Below, piece after piece: positions 15,450-22,916 of a stretch of DNA of 33,007 nt. The notes under the pieces are model-generated. The model had not been told where the DNA came from and searched no databases. It saw only the letters and a list, made by a program, of their open reading frames with translations. The stretch lies in the NCBI GenBank assembly GCA_016839805.1, contig JAEOTO010000036.1, positions 1 through 33,007 on the forward strand, read 5' to 3'. The position numbers were made by a program, and so were the translations under genes. This DNA comes from Candidatus Hermodarchaeota archaeon (lineage in GTDB: Archaea; Asgardarchaeota; Hermodarchaeia; Hermodarchaeales; Hermodarchaeaceae). Each line of letters starts with the position of its first letter. Positions within the stretch are counted from its first letter, which is position 1.

Positions 15450-15785
15450 TTAGTATGTTATCTTAAAATTCCGAAGATTTGGATCAAAAGGGACATCTAA
15501 CACAACCACATCATCAACTCGTGATGAAGGAGAACCTTCAAACAAGAACTCGACAAATTCATTGATAACCTGCTCTGGTCCCTGTACTTTACATTCCACG
15601 GTACCATCCCGTTTGTTACGGACCCACCCAACAATGTTGAGTTGGTGAGCTTTGTCCCGCGTAAATGCTCGGAAGAAAACGCCTTGCACTCGACCATGGA
15701 CTATAGCTCGGATTGCACGCAAAGGAAAAACCTTTGATAATATATGCGGGAGACCTTCCCTAAGAAGCTTATCGGAATCTTCCAC
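15450..15785 (-). CDS. acyP: Acylphosphatase
   Basis: This enzyme hydrolyses acyl phosphates. The core (from about residue 24) is the classic ~90-residue fold, with the phosphate-binding loop GRVQGVFFR (catalytic R39) and the GWVRN strand (catalytic N57). DGTVECKVQG and a C-terminal FKITY close the sheet. The GTG start at 15785 adds about 20 N-terminal residues beyond the usual length, so an internal start is possible. It is divergently oriented from the zinc-ribbon gene at 15922. Confidence 0.93.
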   Translation of the reverse strand: MEDSDKLLREGLPHILSKVFPLRAIRAIVHGRVQGVFFRAFTRDKAHQLNIVGWVRNKRDGTVECKVQGPEQVINEFVEFLFEGSPSSRVDDVVVLDVPFDPNLRNFKITY

Positions 15786-15921
15786 AAGATCAATAAGCGG
15801 AAGTCGAATTTGTTTTATGATATGGTGAGGAGTGTGAAAAACGCGTTCATAAAATCCATGAGGGTCGTATTCGGAAACCTTAAATCATGCCAACCAACCA
15901 GCCCAGTTCGAGGACCTGAAA

Positions 15922-16227
15922 ATGTCCCATACTGATCCCGAAAAACTTTCTACTAAACAACTAAGTTCTCGAAATTATCCTGGGAAAATTACCCGGAGTG
16001 ATCTAAAAACATGGGTTAAGGTGTGTCCTGCGTGTTTTAGCATCAATATTCAACCTCTAACTAGCATTTCAGGCACTATTGTTCATGAGCAATGGATTTG
16101 CCCTGACTGTAATTACGTAGGAGTTGCTATTGAAGTCAACAAAGAGGATCTCATTCGATTTCATCATCAGCAAATCTCAAAACGCTATGATATGAATAGA
16201 AAAAATTCTGTTAAAAATAAATCTTAG
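15922..16227 (+). CDS. Small zinc-ribbon protein
   Basis: This 101-residue protein has a central zinc ribbon: C35-P-A-C38 and C60-P-D-C63 separated by 21 residues, flanked by a polar N-terminus and a basic, Asn/Lys-rich C-terminus. The ribbon spacing resembles transcription-factor or RNA-polymerase-subunit ribbons, but no further domain is present. GAGG lies about 9 nt before the ATG, and a TATA-like CCTTAAATC lies at about 15879-15887. Nucleic-acid or protein binding is likely; the function is unknown. The stop lies only 7 nt from the convergent GTPase gene. Confidence 0.75.
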   Translation: MSHTDPEKLSTKQLSSRNYPGKITRSDLKTWVKVCPACFSINIQPLTSISGTIVHEQWICPDCNYVGVAIEVNKEDLIRFHHQQISKRYDMNRKNSVKNKS

Positions 16228-16234
16228 AAACGAT

Positions 16235-17137
16235 TTAGGCTGGTGGGAAAGCGACTTCCGCTGCAGCCCCCATCAACGTTTTATATAAAAGATCTTTGTT
16301 TCGTGGATCGATTGCTACCAATCCAATTGTCCGAATTCCTAATAAACGAGCCACAGTGTCGGGAAGCAATGCGTCCTTGAGATCTTGTTTATTTGCTATT
16401 GCCCAAACTAATGCTCCATCAGTCCATTTCTGAATAATTGGAATTAGCTTGCGTGTCGACATGACGTTCTTCAAGGTTGAATCCGTGACCATGATGACTA
16501 CATCTGTTCCACGTAAGTAATCTTTCCACTTGGGCACTAGCAATTCCTGACCTGGGAAATCCCACACAGCTAATTCATAGGGACCAAGTTTAGCAGTTTC
16601 CATTTCCTCAACGTAAACAGCCATGGTTGCGATGTGATTGAGGTCTGCTCGTTGGCTCATGAGCATTTTGAGGATTGTGGTTTTCCCTACTCCACCTTCG
16701 CCGAGGAGGACGACTTTGAGGGTGGAGACAATAGCTTGGTCGAGAATGGGTCCAAGTTCTTGGAATACTGCGGAGTTTCGGTTGCTTTTGAAATCCCACA
16801 TTTGTTTGGCATATTTTTGTTTCATGGTCCGTACTGCAGTTTCGATTTTTTCTTGTAGGATTTCATCTTTATCTTGACGATCGGCAATAAGCACCAGGAT
16901 TAGTTCGCTATCGACGTATTTGTGGATGAATTTCATGTTGTCTAGAAAAATCGGGACCAGGACATCTTCTCCAGTGTCGCGTTCCAGTTGGCGGAGGGAT
17001 TGGATGTACTCGGCAACTATTGGTTGGTCTACTTCGATTGCCCAGTAAGAGCGATGGAAGAGTTTAATGCCGTTCCTTGTTAGTAATAGGACGTTGTGGA
17101 TCAACCCGAATTGCCTCCCAGCTGGTTTACCCCGCAT
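16235..17137 (-). CDS. Longin-like domain fused to an Arf/Ras-type small GTPase
   Basis: A 300-residue two-domain protein. Residues ~10-137 have the secondary-structure order and hydrophobic pattern of a longin fold: strands VLLLTRNGIKLFH and LVPIFLDNMKFIHKYV, then ELILVLIADRQ and long helices. Residues ~140-295 are a small GTPase. The P-loop is GEGGVGKT (146-153), with a switch I Thr candidate at T171. Switch II is WDFPGQE (D193, G196, Q197), and G4 is NKQD (249-252), the form typical of Arf/Sar relatives. The catalytic-type Gln is kept. There is no C-terminal cysteine for prenylation and no Gly2 for myristoylation, so the longin domain, not a lipid, may direct localisation. A TATA-like sequence about 33 nt upstream implies a nearly leaderless mRNA. 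Confidence 0.88.
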   Translation of the reverse strand: MRGKPAGRQFGLIHNVLLLTRNGIKLFHRSYWAIEVDQPIVAEYIQSLRQLERDTGEDVLVPIFLDNMKFIHKYVDSELILVLIADRQDKDEILQEKIETAVRTMKQKYAKQMWDFKSNRNSAVFQELGPILDQAIVSTLKVVLLGEGGVGKTTILKMLMSQRADLNHIATMAVYVEEMETAKLGPYELAVWDFPGQELLVPKWKDYLRGTDVVIMVTDSTLKNVMSTRKLIPIIQKWTDGALVWAIANKQDLKDALLPDTVARLLGIRTIGLVAIDPRNKDLLYKTLMGAAAEVAFPPA

Positions 17138-17165
17138 TTATATGTGTTTGATATGGGTTTGGGGG

Positions 17166-17174
17166 TTATAAAAT
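17166..17174 (-). promoter_or_regulatory. TATA box for the longin-GTPase gene
   Basis: The minus strand reads ATTTTATAA here, centred about 33 nt before the GTPase ATG. The expected start of transcription is only a few nucleotides before the ATG. Confidence 0.4.
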
Positions 17175-17269
17175 GATTCCGCGAGGGGGATAACACCAAC
17201 ACGCGCATTAAACATTCCTAATAAGCAAATAAAAACGCATTTTCGTCGTCTAAAGCACCCTATTCCTGC

Positions 17270-18742
17270 TTATTTGGGACCTTGAGGAAGTGAAGGGATT
17301 TTATGTCGTTTCATAATGGCTTTAACAATTCCATCTAAATCTTGTTGTTGTGCTTTTGTTAACGATGAAACGTCATGAGTGGCTAATATTTCGTTGACGC
17401 GTTTTTGTGCCCTTTTATAACTTGTTGGGCTATTTTGGTTAAACCAGTTTTCATAAGGTTGGCGGTCAACCAGTGGTCCTGGCATGAAGTGTTCCTTGCG
17501 GAACCAGTTTAGTGTATGACGAAGTCGTAAAAAATCGCCACCTTGTGTTCCAACTTTTCGCAGTTCCTCAAGGGCTAGGGTTTCCTCAGTAACCGTAACG
17601 CCTCCAATAAGGCGTTTGACCATCCCTGCAAGAACATCATCGATGACAAGTTTTTCAAAACTTTGTGTACTTTCGAAAATTAACATCCCCGCTCCGGCAA
17701 TGTTATTGATGCCAGTTAGTGCACCAAGGATTAGCCCCATAGCAGCTTCATACCCGGATTGTGAATCTGCACCTTGCTTGGCGTCTGATAAACCAAGATA
17801 GCCGTGTGTCGGTAACCTATAGTATTTCGCCATTTGAGCATATGCACAAGTGAGCATAATACTTTCAATCGCACCTAATCGGGCAGTGCCATATTGCATG
17901 TCGACAGCAGTTGGGGATCCACCATAAATCACAGGAGCGCCCTTCGCTGCAAGTTGAGTGAGGACAACACCGCTTAACGACTCTGCATTGTGTAAGACTA
18001 GCGAGCCAGCGATTGTGATAGGTCCTGTTGCCCCTAGTTGGGGCATTGAAATTAATTCGATGGGTATTCCGGCTTCAGCTCCTAGTAGAAGATCATGAAC
18101 GGTTAATTCACTCCATTGTAGCGGTGCTGAGGGGCAAGTGTCGAAAATTGCTAATGGTTTTTCGCGGAGCTTTTTGGATCCTCCGACCACCGCCTCTAAC
18201 ATTTTTTGCATGTCTTCAAAGGCGTCTAGTGAAAAGGTGCCTGTTACAATAGGTTTGGTTGAGTTTTGAAGAATAAGGTATAATCGGTATCGATCAGCAA
18301 GAACTGCAGGGATATCAGCAGGAATTAATGCAGTGCTTTGTGCATCGATATAGGTGAGAGCATCTGTAACCCGAGCAAATTCAATCACGTCATTGACCTG
18401 TGGGTGCCGACGGTCACTTGTTTTTCGGTCGAGTAGATGTGTTGCTGCAGATCCTGGATTTAAATGTACATTGTTCTTTTCGAGTTTCAGAGCGGGATCA
18501 CCGTCACGAGAATAAAGAGTGATAGAAGAGGGTGCATGTTTCACCTGTTCCTCTACGAGTGAGCGTGGAAAGAACGCATGTTCTGTCTCATGATTCACTG
18601 TTGCACCAGCATTTTCAAGGAGGGTGAGAGCCTTTTGGCTTTGAATTTTCATTCCCACTTCTTCAAGCAGAATCAAACTATTTTCGTGGATCTGATGTAC
18701 GGCTTCTTCAGCGAGTAGGTTTAACCTTGGGCGATGTGTCAT
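17270..18742 (-). CDS. MttB-superfamily corrinoid methyltransferase, non-pyrrolysine
   Basis: This 490-residue TIM-barrel member of the trimethylamine methyltransferase (MttB) superfamily transfers a methyl group from a quaternary or tertiary amine to the cobalt of its partner corrinoid protein. Family hallmarks visible are the N-terminal HENSLILLEEVGMKI helix, PLQWSELTVHDLLLGAEAGIP, GATGPITIAGSLVLHNAE, and YRLPTHGYLGLSDAK leading to QSGYEAAMG. The reading frame has no internal amber codon, so it is the pyrrolysine-free type, whose characterised members act on glycine betaine, proline betaine, carnitine or related compounds. GGAGG lies 7-8 nt before the ATG, and the gene ends the cysK-like/corrinoid-protein/MttB operon. 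The substrate cannot be predicted from sequence alone. Confidence 0.93.
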   Translation of the reverse strand: MTHRPRLNLLAEEAVHQIHENSLILLEEVGMKIQSQKALTLLENAGATVNHETEHAFFPRSLVEEQVKHAPSSITLYSRDGDPALKLEKNNVHLNPGSAATHLLDRKTSDRRHPQVNDVIEFARVTDALTYIDAQSTALIPADIPAVLADRYRLYLILQNSTKPIVTGTFSLDAFEDMQKMLEAVVGGSKKLREKPLAIFDTCPSAPLQWSELTVHDLLLGAEAGIPIELISMPQLGATGPITIAGSLVLHNAESLSGVVLTQLAAKGAPVIYGGSPTAVDMQYGTARLGAIESIMLTCAYAQMAKYYRLPTHGYLGLSDAKQGADSQSGYEAAMGLILGALTGINNIAGAGMLIFESTQSFEKLVIDDVLAGMVKRLIGGVTVTEETLALEELRKVGTQGGDFLRLRHTLNWFRKEHFMPGPLVDRQPYENWFNQNSPTSYKRAQKRVNEILATHDVSSLTKAQQQDLDGIVKAIMKRHKIPSLPQGPK

Positions 18743-18764
18743 GATAGTGTCCTCCTTCTGAGTT

Positions 18765-19451
18765 TCAGGTTGTTTTATCAGTATGACCGGTCAACCGTTT
18801 GGCGATTTTTACCGCATGGTTGAAATCTACACCATACCCGTCGGCTCCGATGCTGTCAGCGAATTGCTGGCTTACCGGGGCACCACCCACCATCACTTTT
18901 ACTTGTTGGTCCAGCTGTTCTTTCTTAAGTAAGTCAACAGTTTCTTGCATCCGTGCCATCGTAGTTGTTAGTAAAGCCGACATTGCAATGATATCCGCTT
19001 TTTCTTCTTTAGCTTTCGCAACAAAATTCATTGGGGTGACGTCAATACCCAAATCATAGACCGTAAAACCAGCTACTGTGAGCATGGTCGCGACAATGGA
19101 TTTACCAATATCATGAATGTCTCCTTGGACAGTACCAATTACTATCGTCCCTAAGGCTTCTTCATCGACGGTTTTGGCAAGATGGGGCTCCAGGAATTCA
19201 AGAGCTTGTTTCATTGTTTCTGCGGCTACTGCGAGTTCAGGGAGAAAGGCTTCACCTTTCTCAAATCGGGTTCCGAGCACGCGGATACCCGCAGTTAATC
19301 CCTGGTTTACAATAGTAGCAGCATCAATTCCCTGATTAATCGCTTTTTGGACTAATTCGAGGACATGCTCTGTTTGACAGTCAATCATCTCATCACGGAT
19401 TGTTTGCACTAAATCATAACTCAAGTTTCTCACCATTTGTATTCCAATCAT
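18765..19451 (-). CDS. Methyltransferase cognate corrinoid protein (MttC-like)
   Basis: A 228-residue cobalamin-binding protein. The helical cap domain (1-~90) is followed by a Rossmann-like B12 domain with D111-I-H113-D-I-G116, the DxHxxG motif in which the histidine ligates cobalt. Also present are LLTTTMARMQE and GGAPVSQQFADSIGADGYG, which contact the nucleotide tail. It is the methyl carrier for the downstream MttB homologue, 22 nt away. The start at 19451 or the ATG five codons later (19436) are both possible. It follows the cysK-like gene by 9 nt, so all three form one operon. Confidence 0.95.
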   Translation of the reverse strand: MIGIQMVRNLSYDLVQTIRDEMIDCQTEHVLELVQKAINQGIDAATIVNQGLTAGIRVLGTRFEKGEAFLPELAVAAETMKQALEFLEPHLAKTVDEEALGTIVIGTVQGDIHDIGKSIVATMLTVAGFTVYDLGIDVTPMNFVAKAKEEKADIIAMSALLTTTMARMQETVDLLKKEQLDQQVKVMVGGAPVSQQFADSIGADGYGVDFNHAVKIAKRLTGHTDKTT

Positions 19452-19460
19452 TCGGCATGG

Positions 19461-20507
19461 TTAGTCAATAATTTCCCAATTGTGCTGGTATTTATCTAGC
19501 TCAGTTATTGTGCGCTTATCCATGGGGTGTTCGCGATCAGGGACGTCAAGGTGTTTGGGTTCACCGCACAATGGTGTCGTGAAGTACCGTTGACCGCTAT
19601 CATTAATCATCGTCACTATTGTTTCTAGTTCAGAATGTTTCTTTGCTAGTTTGAGGGCTGCAGCGATATTACAGCCAGACGATATCCCGCAGAACAAGCC
19701 CTCTTCGCGACTCAGCCATTGCGCCATTTCCAAAGCTTCGTCTGATGTCGTTGTAATGATTCCGTCAAGAAGACTGAGGTCAAGATTTTCTGGAACAAAT
19801 CCGTCACCGATTCCTTCGATCCGATGTGATCCCCATTTACGATGCGAGAGCAATGGTGCTTCGGTAGGTTCAATCGCGTAAAGTTTTACTTTTGGATTCT
19901 TTTCTCGTAAGTATCGGCCAACTCCCGTAACCGTTCCCCCCGTTCCTTGGCTAGCAATAAAGGCATCTACCTTACCACTTGTCTGTTCCCAAATTTCTAT
20001 CCCTGTCGTTTCGTAGTGTGCAAGGGTATTATCAGGATTGCTAAATTGGCCTGGCTCCCAATATTTCCACGGGTTCTCGGACTTCAATTCTTTTACTTTC
20101 TTCAGACAAAGATCAACATCCGATTCCCCGCCTGGTGTTAGAATTATCTGAGCACCATATGCTTTCATGAGTTTGCGACGTTCCTGGCTCATTCCTTCCG
20201 GCATGACAATAGTAACCGGGTAATCTAACATCCGCCCCACAAAAGCACAGGCGATCCCTGCATTCCCAGTCGAAGATTCAAGAATTTCCATCCCTGGCTT
20301 CAAATCACCCCGTGCAATCGCTTCATGAATCATTTTATGATAGATTCGATCCTTCAAACTACCCGTAGGTGAGTACCATTCAATTTTACCCAGGATGTTT
20401 ACTCCAGCTTTCTCACTAACCTTGGGCAAACGAAAGAGGGGCGTTATACCAATGAGATCAAAGATATTGGTTTGAACCTGTTTGTACTTATCCCAGTCTA
20501 ATGGCAT
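19461..20507 (-). CDS. Cysteine synthase / cystathionine beta-synthase family PLP enzyme
   Basis: This is a fold-type II PLP enzyme of 348 residues, catalysing beta-replacement on serine-type substrates. PLP-lysine K52 is in SPTGSLKDR, the substrate loop is SSTGNAGIA, and the phosphate-binding loop is SQGTGGTVTG. The C-terminal SGISSGCNIAA-type segment and an additional ~30-residue polar tail make it longer than CysK. I prefer the ATG at 20507; the frame also opens with TTG at 20516, directly after AGGAAGAG. It leads an operon with the corrinoid protein and the MttB homologue. Why a sulfur amino-acid enzyme is placed there is not clear. It may supply cysteine or a thiol acceptor, or process a methylated sulfur or amine substrate (both speculative). 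Confidence 0.9.
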   Translation of the reverse strand: MPLDWDKYKQVQTNIFDLIGITPLFRLPKVSEKAGVNILGKIEWYSPTGSLKDRIYHKMIHEAIARGDLKPGMEILESSTGNAGIACAFVGRMLDYPVTIVMPEGMSQERRKLMKAYGAQIILTPGGESDVDLCLKKVKELKSENPWKYWEPGQFSNPDNTLAHYETTGIEIWEQTSGKVDAFIASQGTGGTVTGVGRYLREKNPKVKLYAIEPTEAPLLSHRKWGSHRIEGIGDGFVPENLDLSLLDGIITTTSDEALEMAQWLSREEGLFCGISSGCNIAAALKLAKKHSELETIVTMINDSGQRYFTTPLCGEPKHLDVPDREHPMDKRTITELDKYQHNWEIID

Positions 20508-20790
20508 CTCAATCAACTCTTCCTGAACTAGTCACAGCATTGACAAGCCCATAAATGGTCTGAAAATGTGCTGACATTCAATATGTGCTGAAAGAACTAG
20601 TACATAAAGATAACAAAAGTCTTACAAAACATCTACGAACTCAATCGCCCCAAAAACCACTTTTCACCCGCTCTCCCCTATCCTTAAACCTCTCCTTCCA
20701 GTGATGTACAGGAAGCACAAGCAACCATCATAACTAGGAAATCAGTCTACAGAAAAACCACTCGCTTGCCCCCTGTCTAGCCATCTCCAT
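20508..20790. other. Intergenic region upstream of the cysK-mttCB operon
   Basis: No gene is visible. The left part holds the operator-like repeats described separately. Positions ~20620-20790 are pyrimidine-rich and show no structure that I can identify before the IS element. Confidence 0.5.
20525..20611 (-). promoter_or_regulatory. Promoter/operator-like repeats of the cysK-mttC-mttB operon
   Basis: ATGTGCTGA occurs twice as direct repeats (20566-20574 and 20583-20591, 17 bp apart). GAACTAGT occurs at 20525-20532 and again at 20594-20601. A TATA-like CTTTATGTA (minus strand) lies at about 20603-20611, so the repeats would sit at and downstream of the transcription start, a position suited to repression. 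The repeats are seen directly; the regulatory role is inferred. Confidence 0.4.
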
Positions 20791-20814
20791 TTCGGATTAA
20801 AGTATCGATCCGAC

Positions 20815-20841
20815 AAGCCCGTCAAGTCTACTTGCGGGTTT
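20815..20841 (+). repeat. Left-end hairpin with extruded T
   Basis: AAGCCCG (20815-20821) pairs with CGGGTTT (20835-20841, one G-T). T822 of this stretch (20822) is unpaired, then CAAG (20823-20826) pairs with CTTG (20831-20834) around the loop TCTA. A hairpin with a single bulged T is the hallmark substrate of IS200/IS605 TnpA transposases. Confidence 0.65.
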
Positions 20842-20862
20842 AACTCAGGAGGAGGAAGAAAA

Positions 20863-22050
20863 ACGCAACTTTCAGAACGAATCCAATTAAAGCCCTCACC
20901 TCCGCTCTCTCGTCTCTGTCATTTGGCTAAAAATCTCTACAATCTTGCCAATTATCACATCCGCCAGCAGTTCTTCAAGGAGGGTCGCTGGACGCGGTAC
21001 AAAGAGTTATACGCTCTCCTCAAACTCACCACTGCTTATCAAGACCTTCCTACTCAGACGGCCCAACAGGTGCTCCGGCTACTCGAACAGAACTGGAAAA
21101 CGTTTTTCTCCGCCATCAAGGATTGGCGAACGCACCCATGCAAGTATCGAGGACAACCTCGATTACCACGCTACAAGCCAAAAGACGGCGAAAGTATTGT
21201 GATTTTCACAAATCAGCAGTGCCGGATCAGAAATGGATTCCTATATTTTCCGAAAAAAACTCAATTGCCGCCTATTAAGACGCGTATAATAGGAAGTTTT
21301 TGTCAGGTCCGGCTCATACCGCGGGGTAATCATTACATTCTAGAACTCGTTTACAAGCAGAGTCCTGTTGACTACGAATTGGATCCACGCCACATTATTA
21401 GTATTGATTTAGGATTGAATAACCTCGTAACTGTTATCAACAACGCAGGGCTAGCACCCTGGCGCGTTAAAGGCGGGGTTATCAAATCCATCAATCAATT
21501 TTATAACAAGGAACGGGCGAGACTCTATGCACTTGGGGACAAACAAGGACTTAAGTTCCAAACACGACGGCTTAAACGCCTACTGTTGAAGCGAATGAAC
21601 AAAATTATCGATGTCTTTCACAAGGTATCTCGGCAGCTCATTGAGTATTGTATTGCTCACAATTTTGGACGCATCGTGATTGGTTATAACAAGCGGTGGA
21701 AACAGCGTATAAGGTTGGGTCTGCGAACCAACCAGAACTTCGTGAGCGTACCTTTCCTAAAACTGGTGCACCAAATTCGCTACAAGGCAGCCTTGGTAGG
21801 AATAGATGTGATATTAGCAGAGGAGGGGTATACTTCCAAGGTGAGCAGCCTTGATACGGAACCCATTGAATGTCATGCGACCTATTTGGGTAAGAGGGTG
21901 CAGCGGGGGCTGTTCCAGTCTGCGAAGGGGTGCCTTATCAACGCAGATGTGAACGGTGCTTACAATATTGGTCGAAAAGCAGTCCCGGAAGCTTTCAAAG
22001 TGGACGGGATAGAGGGTGTGGGGTTACACCCATATTCGGTGACCGTCTGA
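20863..22050 (+). CDS. tnpB: TnpB (IS605 OrfB) RNA-guided nuclease homologue, start codon altered
   Basis: RuvC-like nuclease of an IS200/IS605 element. Counting from TTG 20923, the catalytic residues are D162 (SIDLGLNN), E300/E301 (AEEGYTSK) and D342 (NADVNGAYNI), all present. The usual CxxC...CxxC zinc finger between the last two motifs is absent; the region is SKVSSLDTEPIECHATYLG, as in several IS1341-type relatives. The normal N-terminus (IQLKPSPPLSRLCHLAKNLYNLAN) is encoded in frame upstream of the TTG. A perfect GGAGGAGG (20848-20855) stands 7 nt before an ACG at 20863, where ATG would be expected. Either ACG is used, or the gene is translated weakly from TTG 20923, or it is decaying. 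No tnpA is present. Confidence 0.85.
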   Translation, partial: TQLSERIQLKPSPPLSRLCHLAKNLYNLANYHIRQQFFKEGRWTRYKELYALLKLTTAYQDLPTQTAQQVLRLLEQNWKTFFSAIKDWRTHPCKYRGQPRLPRYKPKDGESIVIFTNQQCRIRNGFLYFPKKTQLPPIKTRIIGSFCQVRLIPRGNHYILELVYKQSPVDYELDPRHIISIDLGLNNLVTVINNAGLAPWRVKGGVIKSINQFYNKERARLYALGDKQGLKFQTRRLKRLLLKRMNKIIDVFHKVSRQLIEYCIAHNFGRIVIGYNKRWKQRIRLGLRTNQNFVSVPFLKLVHQIRYKAALVGIDVILAEEGYTSKVSSLDTEPIECHATYLGKRVQRGLFQSAKGCLINADVNGAYNIGRKAVPEAFKVDGIEGVGLHPYSVTV

Positions 22051-22058
22051 TGCCGATC

Positions 22059-22107
22059 GGTTATAGAATTCAATGAAAATCGCTGTTTTTCACTATTTTC
22101 AATAACC
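22059..22107 (+). terminator. IS right-end hairpin / possible omega-RNA 3' end
   Basis: GGTTAT (22059-22064) and TGAAAAT (22074-22080) pair with ATTTTCA (22095-22101) and ATAACC (22102-22107), with a 9-nt bulge on the left arm and a T-rich loop. It follows the tnpB stop. In this family the 3' end of tnpB and the right end encode the guide (omega) RNA; which bases serve as guide is not determined. Confidence 0.5.
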
Positions 22108-22197
22108 TAAGAATAATACTTACCTGGAAATGCAAGAGAATATTAGTGATAAGGTCAAAGTTGGGGCAATGTATTAATTCTCTGAGGAGATTTAGCC

Positions 22198-22902
22198 GTG
22201 AAGCTTCAGGGTTCCTTTGTTTATGGTCAATTCCTTGAGCGTCCGAACCGGTTCCTCGCTATTTGCCGTGTGAAGGGGCGTCGTAAACCAGCATATATTC
22301 CTAATCCAGGACCTATGCCTGACCTCCTTTTTCCTGGCGTTGAAGTCCTTCTCCGTCACAATCCAGCAGACCACCGAAAAACCGCTTATGATCTAATTTG
22401 CGCTCGAAATAATGGAACGCTTCTTTCATTGGACTCGCGCGTCCCTAATTGGTTACTTGCTGAGATTCTACCCAGGGGTCAGCTAGCTCCTTTTGCACAA
22501 TATACTGACGTATACACTGAACCTGTCTATCGTGAAAGTCGGCTTGACTTTCTACTCCAAAATAAGAAATTACCTCCTTGTCTGATTGAAGCAAAGTCAT
22601 CAACTGATGCAGAAGATTCTATTGGGTACTTCCCACGGGCCGTAACCGCACGAGGACAACGTCATCTACAGGAATTAATGCACGCCGTAACTGACGGGTA
22701 TCGTGCTGCAATTGTGTTCATTGTACAACGAACCGATGCCAAGAAGTTGTGCCCTAATGATCGCATCGATCCCACTTTTGGGCAAATTCTACGACAAGCT
22801 GCAAAGAAAGGCGTTGAAACTTATGCATGGACAACCCAATTTGATGAAGCCAAATATGAAATTTCAATTAACCAAAAAGTACCAGTTGATTTGACGCCCT
22901 AG
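22198..22902 (+). CDS. sfsA: SfsA family protein (sugar fermentation stimulation homologue)
   Basis: This 234-residue protein has the SfsA signature order: ERPNRFLAICRV near the start, YIPNPGPMPDLLFPG (OB-fold part), SRVPNWLLAEIL, YRESRLDFLL, IEAKSS, FPRAVTARGQRHLQEL and FIVQRTD with a final GVE segment. The C-terminal part resembles a PD-(D/E)xK nuclease core (D...E-A-K), which is why SfsA is suspected to act on nucleic acid. In E. coli it affects maltose utilisation. The start is GTG at 22198 with GGAG about 8 nt upstream. It has no operon partner. The residues IEAKS replace the more common VEVKS. Confidence 0.95.
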   Translation: MKLQGSFVYGQFLERPNRFLAICRVKGRRKPAYIPNPGPMPDLLFPGVEVLLRHNPADHRKTAYDLICARNNGTLLSLDSRVPNWLLAEILPRGQLAPFAQYTDVYTEPVYRESRLDFLLQNKKLPPCLIEAKSSTDAEDSIGYFPRAVTARGQRHLQELMHAVTDGYRAAIVFIVQRTDAKKLCPNDRIDPTFGQILRQAAKKGVETYAWTTQFDEAKYEISINQKVPVDLTP

Positions 22903-22916
22903 CAATTATTCACGAA

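Larger units (their letters stand above)
20791..22107 (+). mobile_element. IS200/IS605-type element with tnpB only (IS1341-like)
   Basis: This is a single tnpB gene with no tnpA, flanked by hairpin-forming ends instead of terminal inverted repeats. Left side: TCGGAT/ATCCGA (20792-20797 and 20808-20813), then a strong hairpin at 20815-20841. Right side: a 13-bp hairpin in two segments ending at 22107. The exact tips and target tetranucleotide could not be fixed. The element separates the cysK operon from sfsA. Confidence 0.7.

Noticed and set aside
17270..18742. Pyrrolysine-containing MttB
   Set aside because: The frame is continuous over 490 residues with no in-frame amber codon, so it is the non-pyrrolysine type.
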